Shown in pieces: positions 14,636 through 23,761 of a stretch of 38,330 nt of DNA. Origin of the DNA: Trinickia mobilis (GTDB lineage: Bacteria; Pseudomonadota; Gammaproteobacteria; Burkholderiales; Burkholderiaceae); the NCBI RefSeq assembly GCF_017315705.1, contig NZ_JAFLRF010000027.1, forward strand, positions 40,463 through 78,792. The letters are read 5' to 3'. Under the pieces are notes generated by a model, which ran no database searches, was not told the DNA's origin, and saw only the letters and a list, made by a program, of their open reading frames with translations. Both the position numbers and the translations under genes were made by a program. Within the stretch, counting starts at the first letter, position 1; every line of letters begins with the position of its first letter.

Positions 14636-15925
14636 ATGAGTGATTTCAAAGACGCCGCGTTCGGCGCAGGGCATGACCACATCTTTCTGGGTGCAGGTCA
14701 TGAAAAGAACGAGCGCAAGACGTGGGCCGTGATTGCGCTGTGCAGCGCGATGATGCTGATTGAAATCGTCGGCGGCAGTATGTTCGGCTCGCTTGCGCTT
14801 GTCGCCGACGGTCTGCATATGTCGACGCATGCCGGTGCAATGCTGATTGCGGCCCTCGCGTACACATACGCACGCAAACACGCTGCTGACCCGCGCTTCG
14901 TGTTCGGTACCGGCAAGCTTGGCGACCTCGCGGGATTCACGAGTGCCATCGTGCTTGCCATGATTGCAGTGCTGATTGGGTATGAGGCTGTGTCGCGTTT
15001 TCTATCGCCAGTACCGATTCACTTCGGCGAAGCGATTCCTATCGCGGTGGTCGGCTTGTTGGTCAACCTGGCGAGCGTGTGGCTGCTGAGCGGCGACCAT
15101 CATGGCCACAGTCACGGACCCAGCCATGGTCATAGCCATGGGCACGGTCATGATGATGACGAGCACGCTTACGGGGATGAGGCGCAGAAGATTTTTGCTC
15201 CGTCCGGCGTGTTTGCCGTCTCCATTTTCGAGGATGGTGTGCCGCCCGTTTTCCGGATTACGCCAGCAACGGCGAGCTCGCGACTGGATGCGTCGACAGT
15301 ATCTGTGACGACGGTACGGCCTGACGGCACGCAACAGGTATTCGCGCTGGTGGACCGTGGTGGCTATCTGGAATCGAAGGACGAGATTCCGGAGCCGCAC
15401 GCGTTCAAGGCTATCGTTCGGGTGCGGGACGGCGAGCACGAGGTCGAGTTCGAAGAGCACGAGCACGGTCATGACGCGCACGACGCCGCGACTCGGGACC
15501 ACAATATCCGGTCGGCTTACATCCACGTCATGGCTGACGCGGCGGTCTCTGTGCTGGCAATCATTGGCCTTGTCCTTGCGCGCACATTCGGATGGATGTG
15601 GATGGACCCGCTTGCGGGCGTCATCGGCGCACTGGTGATTGCAAACTGGTCGTACGGGCTAATGCGGGACACTGGTGCAATCCTGCTCGACATGAGCCCC
15701 GACCGGCGCATGGCGGAGAACGTTCGTCACGCAATCGAGGACCGTGGCGATAAGGTTGTCGACCTGCATGTATGGCGCGTGGGTCCTGGTCACATGAGCG
15801 CCGTCGTCTCGGTGGCGACCAGCGAATCGCAGCGGGACTCGCGCTTCTATCATGCAGTGCTCGAGCGCTTCATGGGGCTGTCGCATGTCACTGTTGAAGT
15901 ACAACCTTCACAAGTTGCGGCCTGA
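14636..15925 (+). CDS. dmeF: Cobalt/nickel cation diffusion facilitator DmeF
   Basis: 429 residues, an inner-membrane CDF transporter with six predicted helices. Metal-site residues appear as LVADGLHMSTHAGAM in helix 2 and YIHVMADAAVSVLAI in helix 5. A His-rich loop (GDHHGHSHGPSHGHSHGHGH, about 156-175) and a large inserted domain of about 110 residues split helices 4 and 5, a layout typical of DmeF rather than of zinc CDFs. The C-terminal cytoplasmic domain (VVDLHVWRVGPGHMSAVVSV) is complete. It follows dmeR in one operon and should pump Co(II)/Ni(II) out by proton antiport. Confidence 0.92.
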   Translation: MSDFKDAAFGAGHDHIFLGAGHEKNERKTWAVIALCSAMMLIEIVGGSMFGSLALVADGLHMSTHAGAMLIAALAYTYARKHAADPRFVFGTGKLGDLAGFTSAIVLAMIAVLIGYEAVSRFLSPVPIHFGEAIPIAVVGLLVNLASVWLLSGDHHGHSHGPSHGHSHGHGHDDDEHAYGDEAQKIFAPSGVFAVSIFEDGVPPVFRITPATASSRLDASTVSVTTVRPDGTQQVFALVDRGGYLESKDEIPEPHAFKAIVRVRDGEHEVEFEEHEHGHDAHDAATRDHNIRSAYIHVMADAAVSVLAIIGLVLARTFGWMWMDPLAGVIGALVIANWSYGLMRDTGAILLDMSPDRRMAENVRHAIEDRGDKVVDLHVWRVGPGHMSAVVSVATSESQRDSRFYHAVLERFMGLSHVTVEVQPSQVAA

Positions 15926-15928
15926 CCC

Positions 15929-15961
15929 ATGGCAGTCAATTCGCCGTGCATCGACGTATGT
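15929..15961 (+). pseudogene. Possible 5' remnant of a DUF1289 gene
   Basis: Right after dmeF the frame ATG-MAVNSPCIDVC matches the opening of DUF1289 proteins (SPCI.VC), but the next residues lose the family pattern (no GxCxGCxRT) because the DNA switches to UPF0016 sequence. It is probably a fusion relic. Confidence 0.35.
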
Positions 15962-15962
15962 A

Positions 15963-16289
15963 CCAGACGACGCCGATGCGGTATTGACGAAAAATTCGAT
16001 GGGCGTCTTTGGCACAACCGTCGTAACCTTCTTTCTCGCAGAGATGGGCGACAAGACTCAAGTCGTGACCATTGCCCTTGCCGCGCGTTTTCACGAGTTC
16101 TTCGGCGTCGTCGCAGGCACGACACTGGGCATGATGCTGGCGAACGTGCCGGTCATCTATCTTGGGCACAAATTTGCCGACCGCCTGCCGACACAAGCTG
16201 TTCACATCCTTGCGGTCATTATCTTTGTCGTGCTCGGCGGATTGGCTCTGAGAACGGCGCTTTATCCGGCTGCGCATCCAATCTTTTAA
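15963..16289 (+). pseudogene. UPF0016 (GDT1/MneA-type) manganese exporter, C-terminal half only
   Basis: The frame encodes VPDDADAVLTKNSMGVFGTT then FFLAEMGDKTQVVTIALAAR, the second of the two ExGDKTQ metal motifs of UPF0016, and the last membrane helices (MMLANVPVIYLGHKFADRLP, HILAVIIFVVLGGLALRTAL). A normal member is about 190 residues with two such motifs; the first half is absent here. A frame runs from upstream inside dmeF and an ATG exists at 15999, so a protein of 97-145 residues could be made. Single-motif UPF0016 proteins do exist and can work as pairs, but no partner is present here. A truncated relic is more likely. Confidence 0.6.
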
Positions 16290-16446
16290 CCGGACGCCTC
16301 GGTGGAAGCACTTATTCCGGCGTCGCCTGAGCTTCGAGCCTAACCGACTGACGCTCGGCACTCCATCGTCGCTGTCATGCACTGGGGGGCGTCCGAGCTT
16401 TCAGGCGCGCTGGATTGCGCCGGGTTGCGGAGGCTAGGACGGTACA

Positions 16447-16463
16447 AATGCTTACAAAGCATT
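16447..16463. promoter_or_regulatory. AATGCTT-ACA-AAGCATT palindrome
   Basis: Perfect 7-bp arms with a 3-base centre, 67 bp upstream of the glycine-zipper gene at 16530. The position and symmetry suit a regulator binding site. Confidence 0.35.
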
Positions 16464-16529
16464 GTGCTGGCGGGTACACCATCCCCGCTGCTGTGACGTT
16501 ATTGCAGGCACATCCCAGTGGAGCTCGCA

Positions 16530-17222
16530 ATGAACACGAACGTCGCCTCGAACATGCCGCCGCGCGGTCGCATCCATCCCCTGGTCGCAGGTGCGGCCGT
16601 GGCCGTTATCCTCGCCAGTGCGACCGGCATTGCAGCGATGACCGGAATGCTGCCCGCTTCACGAGCTGTTACGGCGCCTCCGACGCAAGCTGTACCGGCC
16701 GCCGCCCCGGTTGCCAGCGGGCCGGTCACTTCTCCGCAACCATACGTTGAACAGCGCGCGACGCAGGAGGCGCCAGCCCAGCCGCGCGTCCATCATCACC
16801 GTAGCGCTCCGGTTGAGCAGGCTCCGAGGTATGCGAACAACGATACCTATCAAAGTCAGGCTCAAACCGCTCCAAGGCCAGTAGCAGTTGACCCGAATGC
16901 CGGGGAGGTTGTCGCCGTCAACGCAGTCCAGGAACCCGAGCCGACGACGGGGCTCGGAGCCGTAGGCGGCGCTGTTGCTGGCGGGCTGCTGGGAAATCAG
17001 TTCGGTGCAGGACGCGGTCGTGTTCTGGCAACGATTGCTGGCGCGGTCGGTGGCGGGCTTGCGGGCAATGGCATCGAGCATGCGGTGCGCAAGTCTACGA
17101 CCTACCAGGTGCAGGTAAGAATGCAGGACGGCAGCTACCGGAATTTCACCTACTCGACGCAGCCTCCGGTTCAGGTCGGTGAACGTGTCCGTGTCTCGGG
17201 CGACTCCCTGACCGCGTCGTAA
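16530..17222 (+). CDS. Glycine-zipper 2TM envelope protein
   Basis: 230 residues. The ATG at 16530 follows GGAG (16520-16523). One N-terminal membrane segment (HPLVAGAAVAVILASATGIA, about 15-40) is followed by a long Pro/Ala/Gln-rich periplasmic linker, then the glycine-zipper domain (GAVGGAVAGGLLGNQFGAGR, VLATIAGAVGGGLAGNGIEH) and a beta end (TTYQVQVRMQDGSYRNFTYS). This is the Rick_17kDa_Anti/SlyB-type domain, but anchored by an inner-membrane helix rather than a lipobox. Such proteins help keep the envelope stable under stress. A hairpin terminator follows. Confidence 0.85.
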   Translation: MNTNVASNMPPRGRIHPLVAGAAVAVILASATGIAAMTGMLPASRAVTAPPTQAVPAAAPVASGPVTSPQPYVEQRATQEAPAQPRVHHHRSAPVEQAPRYANNDTYQSQAQTAPRPVAVDPNAGEVVAVNAVQEPEPTTGLGAVGGAVAGGLLGNQFGAGRGRVLATIAGAVGGGLAGNGIEHAVRKSTTYQVQVRMQDGSYRNFTYSTQPPVQVGERVRVSGDSLTAS

Positions 17223-17232
17223 GCATGGTCGG

Positions 17233-17271
17233 AACCGGCAGTATCACAGCGGGTTACTGCCGGTTACAGTT
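17233..17271 (+). terminator. Hairpin after the glycine-zipper gene, overlapping a GGTTAC repeat
   Basis: AACCGGCAGT and ACTGCCGGTT pair perfectly over a 13-base loop, 10 bases past the stop codon, followed by ACAGTTTT. The right side also contains GGTTACTGCCGGTTAC (17252-17267), a direct repeat like the GTTACC boxes ahead of the related exported genes, about 106 bp before the next start codon. Confidence 0.55.
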
Positions 17272-17372
17272 TTGACATTTCAGCCGCACCTGCTTCCACG
17301 CGCCACCGCTAAAATCCGCATCGTTCGCCATTGTCTGGCACCCGCCAGAAGTGAGCAGGCCAGGAGAACTTC

Positions 17373-17663
17373 ATGAAGCGCGCTGTGCTTTTTCTGGCAG
17401 TGGGCCTTTCCGCTGCGTGCGTATCCAGCGCGGCGCTCGCCCATGCTGACATTGGAGTTTATCTGGGCGTGCCCGGCCCCGTCTATGTCGCACCACCCCC
17501 AGTCGTGTACGAGGCGCCACCGGTGGTCTACGCGCCAGCCCCGGCCTACGGCTACGGCTACGGTTACCGCTATGAAGGGGATTACGACGACGAGCGCAGG
17601 TGGCATGACCACGGTCGCCACCGTGGATGGGAGCACCATCATCATGGTGACGATGACGACTGA
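17373..17663 (+). CDS. Exported PXPV-repeat protein with His/Asp-rich tail
   Basis: 96 residues; CAGGAGAAC precedes the ATG. Signal peptide (MKRAVLFLAVGLSAACVSSA, cleavage near ALA-H), then HADIGVYLGVPGPVYV, then repeats APPPVVYEAPPVVYAPAPAY, a Gly-Tyr run, and a charged tail ending HHHHGDDDD that could bind metal ions. It is a paralogue of the protein at 8670-8981 (compare HVDVAIGLGIPGAVYA), with a His-rich instead of WRE-rich tail. Function unknown; the tail and the nearby metal genes hint at metal handling. Confidence 0.78.
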   Translation: MKRAVLFLAVGLSAACVSSAALAHADIGVYLGVPGPVYVAPPPVVYEAPPVVYAPAPAYGYGYGYRYEGDYDDERRWHDHGRHRGWEHHHHGDDDD

Positions 17664-17808
17664 TTCACCGATGGCTGCGCCCGATAGCGACTGAATGCTC
17701 GCGGACGGGATTCCACGCGCATCCAAATCGGGTGTTCATCCTGTCAGCGCAAGCTCAAGCGTGTTCGAATCCCCCCTTGATGTGCGTTCGTCGGCATTGA
17801 CCAGGCGG

Positions 17809-18102
17809 TCATTTGCCGCCGTGTTTCGCATGCCATCTCTGCATAAAGCCGATTTCGTCGTGCTGGGCGTTGATGATATTTTTGGCCAACCGCCGCAGCC
17901 CCGGGTCCTTGCCATATTTCAGTTCCACCTCCGCCATCTCGATGGCGCCCTGATGATGGGGAATCATGTGGGACACGAAATCCTTGTCGGCATCTCCGGT
18001 GTACGCTGGGGCACTCATGCCTTTCATCATGCGCTCGTCAGCCTCCTTGAACGCAGCTGTCGACGGGCCTGACCTGGTTTCCGCCGAACTGGACATGTTC
18101 AT
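17809..18102 (-). CDS. DUF305 family protein lacking a signal peptide
   Basis: 97 residues with the DUF305 core: FKEADERMMKGMSAPAYTGD, then ADKDFVSHMIPHHQGAIEMA, then ELKYGKDPGLRRLAKNIIN and DEIGFMQRWHAKHG. The HMIPHHQ and Met-rich sites are the copper-binding type described for CopM-like proteins, which are exported. Here the frame is closed by a stop 17 codons above the ATG and no signal peptide is found; AAMNMSS looks like the start of the mature part. It was probably truncated at the 5' end by the rearrangement at the glmS boundary. No ribosome binding site is seen, so it may be a pseudogene. Confidence 0.7.
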   Translation of the reverse strand: MNMSSSAETRSGPSTAAFKEADERMMKGMSAPAYTGDADKDFVSHMIPHHQGAIEMAEVELKYGKDPGLRRLAKNIINAQHDEIGFMQRWHAKHGGK

Positions 18103-18416
18103 CGCCGCAAGATGCGGGAGGCGATGGAACGGCTGATGGCGGGCGAATTACGCGGGCTTTGAGCAGGTCCCGGCGTTGCAATTTCGAAAAGCATGCCAGC
18201 CTGCAAGCCTTCGAGGTCTCCTCCGAACCAAATCGGGAGGTCCAATGCAAACAAAGGGAGCTGAAATTCACTCCAGCGCCCTTTGATGATTAGTTTGGCT
18301 TACGCCCTGTCAGATAAGGCTTGTCGGCTACCAACACCCTCGTAAAAGAAACTTTGCTGGGGAAGCGTAAAAGAAACTGATCCATGTCAGCAGCCAATTG
18401 AAGCCGCTTTCGCGCC
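18103..18416. other. Boundary region between accessory DNA and glmS
   Basis: No supported gene. It contains the possible tail of a lost plus-strand gene (MREAMERLMAGELRGL at about 18112-18162) and the 13-bp repeats at 18341-18378. Confidence 0.45.
18341..18378. repeat. Two direct repeats next to the glmS 3' end, transposon-end-like
   Basis: CGTAAAAGAAACT occurs at 18341-18353 and 18366-18378, exactly 25 bp apart. Spaced repeats of this kind are binding sites for the transposase at the ends of IS21-family and Tn7-family elements. The array starts 38 bp past the glmS stop. No matching second end or transposase gene is visible in the window. Confidence 0.5.
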
Positions 18417-20234
18417 TTACTCCACCGTCACCGACTTCGCCAGATTGCGCGGCTTGTCGACATCCGTCCCGCGCGCGCACGCCGTGTGATACGCAAGCAG
18501 TTGCAGCGGCACGACGTGCAGAATCGGCGACAGCAGACCGTAGTGCTCCGGCATCCGGATCACATGCAGGCCCTCGTCGTTGACGATCTTCGTATCCGCA
18601 TCGGCGAACACATACAGCTGGCCGCCGCGCGCCCGCACTTCCTGGATGTTCGACTTGAGCTTTTCGAGCAGCGCATCGTTCGGCGCCACCGTGACGACCG
18701 GCATCGCCTCGGTCACGAGGGCGAGCGGCCCATGCTTCAACTCGCCGGCGGGATACGCCTCTGCGTGGATGTACGAGATTTCCTTGAGCTTGAGCGCCCC
18801 TTCGAGCGCGATCGGATAGTGCAGCCCGCGGCCGAGGAAGAGCGCATTCTCCTTGCGCGCAAACTCTTCCGACCACGCGATGATCTGCGGCTCCAGCGCC
18901 AGCACGCTGTTCAACGCCGCCGGCAAGTGGCGCAATTGCCTGATGTAGTTCGCTTCCTGCGCAGCGTCGACATGCCCGCGCTGCTTGCCGAGCGTCGCCG
19001 CCAGCACGAACAGCGCGACGAGCTGCGTCGTGAAGGCCTTCGTCGACGCCACGCCGATCTCGCGGCCCGCACGCGTCAGGAACGACAGCCCGGTCAGCCG
19101 CACCATCGCGCTCGTGCCCACGTTGCAAACGGAAAGCGTATGGCGATGCCCCAGATCCTGCGCGTGCTTGAGCGCGGCCAGCGTGTCCGCTGTTTCGCCT
19201 GATTGCGAGATCACGACGACGAGCGACCTCGGGTTCGGCACCGAGTCGCGATACCGGTATTCGCTCGCGATTTCGACTTGCGTCGGGATCTTGGCGATCG
19301 ATTCGAGCCAGTACTTGGCGGTCAGCCCCGAGTAGTAGCTCGTGCCGCACGCGAGAATCAGCAGGCTGTCGATATCGCCGAATACCGCGCCAGCGCCTTC
19401 GCCGAAGATCGATGAATCGAAGGCTTCGGCTTGCGGGATGGTGTCGCCGATCGCGCGCGGCTGTTCGAAGATTTCCTTCTGCATGAAGTGACGATACGGC
19501 CCGAGTTCGACCGCGCCGCCGTAGGCCACGACATTGCGCACTTCCCGCTCGGCGCCCTTCCCGTCGCGACCTGCGATCTTCACGCCGTCGAGCGAGAGCT
19601 CGCACACGTCGCCTTCTTCGAGGAAGATGAAGCGCTCGGTGCTGCCCGCCAGCGCGAGCGCATCCGACGCGAGGAAGTTCTCGCCGTCCCCCAGGCCCAC
19701 GACGAGCGGCGAGCCCTGACGCGCGCCGACCACCGTATGCGGCTGGTCCTTATGAATCACGGCGATCGCGAACGCGCCGTGCAACTGTTTGACGGCCTCG
19801 CGCACAGCCGCAAACAAGTCGCCAGCATAGAGGCTGTGAATCAGGTGCGTGACGACTTCGGTATCGGTCTGCGAGACGAACACGTAGCCCTTGCCGCGCA
19901 GCATCTCGCGCAGCGACTCGAAGTTTTCGATGATGCCGTTGTGCACGAGCGCCACGGTGTCGCGCGAGAAGATCGGGTGCGCGTTATCGGTGACGGGCGC
20001 GCCGTGCGTCGCCCAGCGCGTGTGCGCGATGCCCGTCACGCCGTCGAGTTTCGACTCGTGCACCTGCGCGTCGAGATCCGCCACGCGTGCGACGCTGCGG
20101 GCGCGGCGCGGGGCGCCTTCGGCCAGCACGGCGACGCCGCACGAATCGTAGCCGCGATACTCGAGGCGGCGCAGTCCTTCGACCAGTATGGAAACGATGT
20201 TACGTTGCGCTACTGCGCCAACAATGCCGCACAT
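18417..20234 (-). CDS. glmS: Glutamine-fructose-6-phosphate aminotransferase (isomerizing)
   Basis: 605 residues, full length. It makes glucosamine-6-phosphate from fructose-6-phosphate and glutamine, the first step to UDP-GlcNAc for cell wall and LPS. Cys2 ([20 protein letters not shown]) is the N-terminal nucleophile of the glutaminase domain (1-240); two SIS sugar-isomerase domains follow ([17 protein letters not shown], about 300; [20 protein letters not shown], about 475). The C-terminus [13 protein letters not shown] is the segment whose DNA is read by Tn7 TnsD proteins. The start has AAAGGAT upstream. It lies 82 bp after glmU on the same strand. Confidence 0.97.
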   Translation of the reverse strand: MCGIVGAVAQRNIVSILVEGLRRLEYRGYDSCGVAVLAEGAPRRARSVARVADLDAQVHESKLDGVTGIAHTRWATHGAPVTDNAHPIFSRDTVALVHNGIIENFESLREMLRGKGYVFVSQTDTEVVTHLIHSLYAGDLFAAVREAVKQLHGAFAIAVIHKDQPHTVVGARQGSPLVVGLGDGENFLASDALALAGSTERFIFLEEGDVCELSLDGVKIAGRDGKGAEREVRNVVAYGGAVELGPYRHFMQKEIFEQPRAIGDTIPQAEAFDSSIFGEGAGAVFGDIDSLLILACGTSYYSGLTAKYWLESIAKIPTQVEIASEYRYRDSVPNPRSLVVVISQSGETADTLAALKHAQDLGHRHTLSVCNVGTSAMVRLTGLSFLTRAGREIGVASTKAFTTQLVALFVLAATLGKQRGHVDAAQEANYIRQLRHLPAALNSVLALEPQIIAWSEEFARKENALFLGRGLHYPIALEGALKLKEISYIHAEAYPAGELKHGPLALVTEAMPVVTVAPNDALLEKLKSNIQEVRARGGQLYVFADADTKIVNDEGLHVIRMPEHYGLLSPILHVVPLQLLAYHTACARGTDVDKPRNLAKSVTVE

Positions 20235-20316
20235 GGATTTCGATCCTTTGCTTATGAGTGTTCCGCGCCGCCGGCGTACATGACACGCGCGCCGGCTCCG
20301 CTACCTGACGTGCAGA

Positions 20317-21678
20317 TCAGCCTTTCTTTTTCGTCGGGCGCACATAGCCGCTCTTCGACGTTTGCGTCTTGTCGTTCAGAACGAGCATGCCGTCGGGCAC
20401 ATCCTTCCAGACCGTCGTGCCCGCGGCGATCGTCACGCCGCGCCCGACGCGCACCGGCGCGACCAGCTGCGTATCGGACCCGACGAAGACATCGTCTTCG
20501 ATCACGGTGCGGTGCTTGAACGCGCCGTCGTAATTGCAGGTGATGGTGCCCGCGCCTACATTCACGCGCGCGCCGATGTCCGCGTCGCCGATATAGGTCA
20601 GATGATTGGCCTTCGAGCCGCGGCCCAGCACCGCGTTCTTCACTTCGACGAAGTTGCCGACGTGCGCTTCGTCCGCGAGCGCCGTGCCCGGCCGCAGCCG
20701 CGCGTACGGCCCGAGCACGACCTGTGCCCCGACCTGCGCGCCTTCGATATGTGTGAACGCGTCGATACGCGTGCCCGCGCCGATCGCGGCGTCGCGGATC
20801 ACGCAGTTCGGGCCGATCGTCACGTTGTCGGCCAGCGTCACGCGGCCTTCGAACACGCAGTTCACGTCGATCGACACGTCGCGCCCCGCTTCGAGCGTGC
20901 CGCGCACGTCGATCCGCGCCGGGTCGGCAAGCGTCACGCCGGCTGCGAGCAGCGCGTCGGCGACGTTGCGCTGATGCACGCGCTCGAGCTCGGCGAGCTG
21001 CGTCTTGCTGTTCACGCCGAGCGTTTCCCATTCATCGTCGGGCTGCGTCGTCACGATATCGAAGCCGGCTTCGATTGCGCGCTCGACGACGTCCGTCAGG
21101 TAGAACTCGCCCTGCGCGTTGTCGTTCTTGAGCGACGCAAGCCACATCGCGAGCTGCGCCGTGGGCGTCACGACGATGCCCGTGTTGATCTCGCGGATCT
21201 TCTGCTGCTCGGGCGTGGCGTCCTTCTGCTCGACGATGCGCTGGACGTAGCCGGCCGAATCGCGAACGATGCGCCCGTAACCGGTCGGATCGTCGAGCGT
21301 CACGGTGAGCACGCCGTAGCGGCCTTCCACGGCCGCGTCGGTCAGGCGCTTCAACGTGGTCGACTTCGTGAGCGGCACGTCGCCGTAGAGCACGAGCGTC
21401 GGCTGCGCGGGATCGAGGAGCGGCAGCGCCTGCTGGACCGCATGTCCGGTGCCGAGCTGCTCGGCTTGCAGCACGAACTGCACGTCGGGCGCGGCGACGG
21501 CCTCGCGGACCTGCTCGGCGCCATGGCCGACCACGACGACGAGCCGCCCGGGTTTCAGCGTGCGTGCGGTATCGATTACATGGGACAGAAGCGGCCTGCC
21601 GGCCAGAGGATGGAGCACCTTGGGCAGCGCCGAACGCATGCGCTTGCCGGTGCCTGCCGCCAAAATCACGATGTTCAT
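20317..21678 (-). CDS. glmU: Bifunctional UDP-GlcNAc pyrophosphorylase/GlcN-1-P acetyltransferase
   Basis: 453 residues. The N-terminal nucleotidyltransferase domain (1-230) has the signature [20 protein letters not shown] and the UTP/Mg site GDVPL. The C-terminal left-handed beta-helix acetyltransferase (about 250-453) shows hexapeptide repeats ([20 protein letters not shown]) and the catalytic stretch [20 protein letters not shown] with its GTITCNYDG. It converts glucosamine-1-phosphate to UDP-GlcNAc in the cytosol. It forms a cassette with glmS. The basic tail RPTKKKG is usual. Confidence 0.97.
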   Translation of the reverse strand: MNIVILAAGTGKRMRSALPKVLHPLAGRPLLSHVIDTARTLKPGRLVVVVGHGAEQVREAVAAPDVQFVLQAEQLGTGHAVQQALPLLDPAQPTLVLYGDVPLTKSTTLKRLTDAAVEGRYGVLTVTLDDPTGYGRIVRDSAGYVQRIVEQKDATPEQQKIREINTGIVVTPTAQLAMWLASLKNDNAQGEFYLTDVVERAIEAGFDIVTTQPDDEWETLGVNSKTQLAELERVHQRNVADALLAAGVTLADPARIDVRGTLEAGRDVSIDVNCVFEGRVTLADNVTIGPNCVIRDAAIGAGTRIDAFTHIEGAQVGAQVVLGPYARLRPGTALADEAHVGNFVEVKNAVLGRGSKANHLTYIGDADIGARVNVGAGTITCNYDGAFKHRTVIEDDVFVGSDTQLVAPVRVGRGVTIAAGTTVWKDVPDGMLVLNDKTQTSKSGYVRPTKKKG

Positions 21679-21820
21679 GGCATCGGCGAAGGGAGGAGTT
21701 TCGAGCCGGCTATTTTAGCATGTGGGTTCTGACGCCAACGGCTGCCGTGAGGCCATCCACACGCTCTTTCCTCGGATGAACATCGCGTTTCCGGCAGCGA
21801 CGGCCGGATGTCGCCACGTG

Positions 21821-22543
21821 CTATTCGCTTGCAGCTCGCGCGCCGCGAATGTCGGTCAGCGACTTGCGCTGCCTGCCCGCTTCGTCGAAGTTCTCCGGCG
21901 CGAGCCATTGCTCGAATTCCGCGCGACGTGCGGGCCATTCCTTGTCGATGACCGAGAACCACGCGGTGTCGCGGCTGCGCCCTTTGTAGACGATCGCCTG
22001 GCGGAAGATCCCTTCGAACTGGAAGCCGAGACGCGCCGCCGTCCGGCGCGAAGGCGCATTCAGGCTGTCGCACTTCCATTCGTAGCGGCGATAGCCGAGA
22101 TCGTCGAACACGTGCTTCATCAGCAGGTACTGCGCCTCGGTCGAGACCTTGGTGCGCTTGAGCATCGGCGAAAACGCGACAAAACCGACTTCGATCACGC
22201 CGTTGACCGGATCGATGCGCATCAGCGCCAGCGTGCCGACCGCCCGCCGCGTTTGCAGATCGATAACGGTGTAGTGCATCGGGTCACGGCCGGCGGCGAT
22301 CCGCTCGGCGTACTCGCGGTACGCAGCCGCGTCGGCGAACGGCCCGGACGACATGTAGGTCCAGTCGCGGCCGTCTTCGGCGCGGCTGTAGGCGTCGTAG
22401 AGATCGGCGGCGTGCTTCGGGGCATCGAGCGGCTCGAGCCGGCAATAGTGCCCTTCGAGGGAAACGCGCGGCGGCTGCGGACGCGCGGTCCATTCGGGAA
22501 CCGGTTCGCCGATGGGTTGCTGGTAGGGGTTCGTGAATGCCAT
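21821..22543 (-). CDS. GNAT family acetyltransferase (RimJ/RimL type)
   Basis: 240 residues, started at the ATG at 22543 with AAGGAA upstream; an in-frame ATG at 22588 has none. The fold is Acetyltransf_3: SLEGHYCRLEPLDAPKHAAD at the start, LALMRIDPVNGVIEVGFVAF in the middle, then the acetyl-CoA-binding and helix region KCDSLNAPSRRTAARLGFQF and FEGIFRQAIVYKGRSRDTAW. This subgroup acetylates N-termini of proteins or small amines; the substrate is unknown. It stands alone between glmU and ttcA. Confidence 0.85.
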   Translation of the reverse strand: MAFTNPYQQPIGEPVPEWTARPQPPRVSLEGHYCRLEPLDAPKHAADLYDAYSRAEDGRDWTYMSSGPFADAAAYREYAERIAAGRDPMHYTVIDLQTRRAVGTLALMRIDPVNGVIEVGFVAFSPMLKRTKVSTEAQYLLMKHVFDDLGYRRYEWKCDSLNAPSRRTAARLGFQFEGIFRQAIVYKGRSRDTAWFSVIDKEWPARRAEFEQWLAPENFDEAGRQRKSLTDIRGARAASE

Positions 22544-22733
22544 GACCGATTCCTTAGCGGAGTGAAGCACGGGCGGCGTGCCTGACAAACCACCAATTTA
22601 CGAAAATCGTGGCACTAGTGAAAGATCCACGGCAACCCCTATTCTTGGTACCAGAGACCATGCGCGCGGCGCCCGGAAAATCAGCTTGATTCGCCGCATC
22701 GGCGCGTCCTGCGCAGCGATGCCGGAATAGAAA

Positions 22734-22757
22734 ATGGCGCGATCGTTTTCGCGCCAT
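22734..22757 (-). terminator. Intrinsic terminator after ttcA
   Basis: ATGGCGCGA and TCGCGCCAT pair perfectly around a 6-base loop, 6 bp past the ttcA stop. On the minus strand the stem is followed by TTTTC, so it ends the folB-ttcA message. Confidence 0.7.
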
Positions 22758-22763
22758 CCCTGA

Positions 22764-23759
22764 TCAAAGATCATCGAACTGGACGATCGAAATCGGCTTG
22801 CTGCCTGGGCCGCCGATGCCCTCCGAGGCATCGGTCGAGCACGGCTCTTCGTCGAACGCGATATCGCCGAGCGGGTCGGCCTCGCCCGTTGCGCGCAGGC
22901 CCGTGAACGGGAACAGCTTCGCATCCATCAAGTGCGACGGCACGACGGTCGACAGCGCGTTGAACATATTGTCGACGCGGCCCGGGAAGCGCTTGTCCCA
23001 GTCGCGAATCAGCGCCTTCATCTCCGCGCGCTTCAGGTTCGGCTGGCTGCCGCACAGGTTGCACGGGATGATCGGAAACTCGCGCAGCTCGGCGTATTTC
23101 TCGAGGTCCGTCTCCTTCACGTACGCGAGCGGGCGGATCACGATGTTCTTGCCGTCGTCCGACTGCAGCTTCGGCGGCATCCCCTTCAGCTTGCCGCCGT
23201 AGAACAGGTTCAGCAGCAGCGTCTGCAGGATGTCGTCGCGATGGTGGCCGAGCGCGATCTTCGTCGCTCCGAGCTCGCCCGCGACGCGGTACAGAATCCC
23301 GCGCCGCAGCCGCGAGCACAGCGAGCAAGTCGTCTTGCCCTCGGGCACGAGCCGCTTGACGATGCTGTACGTGTCCTGGTTCTCGATATGGAACGGGACG
23401 TCCAGCTTGGTCAGGTACTTGGGCAGCACGTGCTCGGGAAAGCCGGGCTGCTTCTGGTCGAGATTCACGGCGACGATGTCGAAATCGATCGGCGCGCGCT
23501 CGCGCAGGCGCATCAGGATGTCGAGCATCGCGTAGCTGTCCTTGCCGCCCGACAGGCACACCATCACCTTGTCGCCGTGCTCGATCATGTTGTAGTCGCC
23601 GATCGCCTGGCCGACGAGGCGCGCGAGGCGCTTGAAGAGCTTGTTGTTCTCGTACGCCTCTTTTTGCTCGCGGCGCGTGAGCGCGCGGCGGGTGTCGGCT
23701 TCGCCGCCGGCGGCGTCGGGGGTGTGGACGCCGCCGGTCACGATCTCAGGAGCGTTCAT
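22764..23759 (-). CDS. ttcA: tRNA 2-thiocytidine(32) synthetase TtcA
   Basis: 331 residues from the ATG at 23759. PP-loop ATPase signature [20 protein letters not shown] (about 68-87), then the iron-sulfur/persulfide cysteine motifs [20 protein letters not shown] and [20 protein letters not shown]. It adenylates cytidine-32 of several tRNAs and replaces oxygen with sulfur, using a [4Fe-4S] cluster. The length is slightly above the usual 310 because of an N-terminal stretch. It follows folB by 2 bp, so the two are co-transcribed. Confidence 0.95.
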   Translation of the reverse strand: MNAPEIVTGGVHTPDAAGGEADTRRALTRREQKEAYENNKLFKRLARLVGQAIGDYNMIEHGDKVMVCLSGGKDSYAMLDILMRLRERAPIDFDIVAVNLDQKQPGFPEHVLPKYLTKLDVPFHIENQDTYSIVKRLVPEGKTTCSLCSRLRRGILYRVAGELGATKIALGHHRDDILQTLLLNLFYGGKLKGMPPKLQSDDGKNIVIRPLAYVKETDLEKYAELREFPIIPCNLCGSQPNLKRAEMKALIRDWDKRFPGRVDNMFNALSTVVPSHLMDAKLFPFTGLRATGEADPLGDIAFDEEPCSTDASEGIGGPGSKPISIVQFDDL

Positions 23760-23761
23760 GC

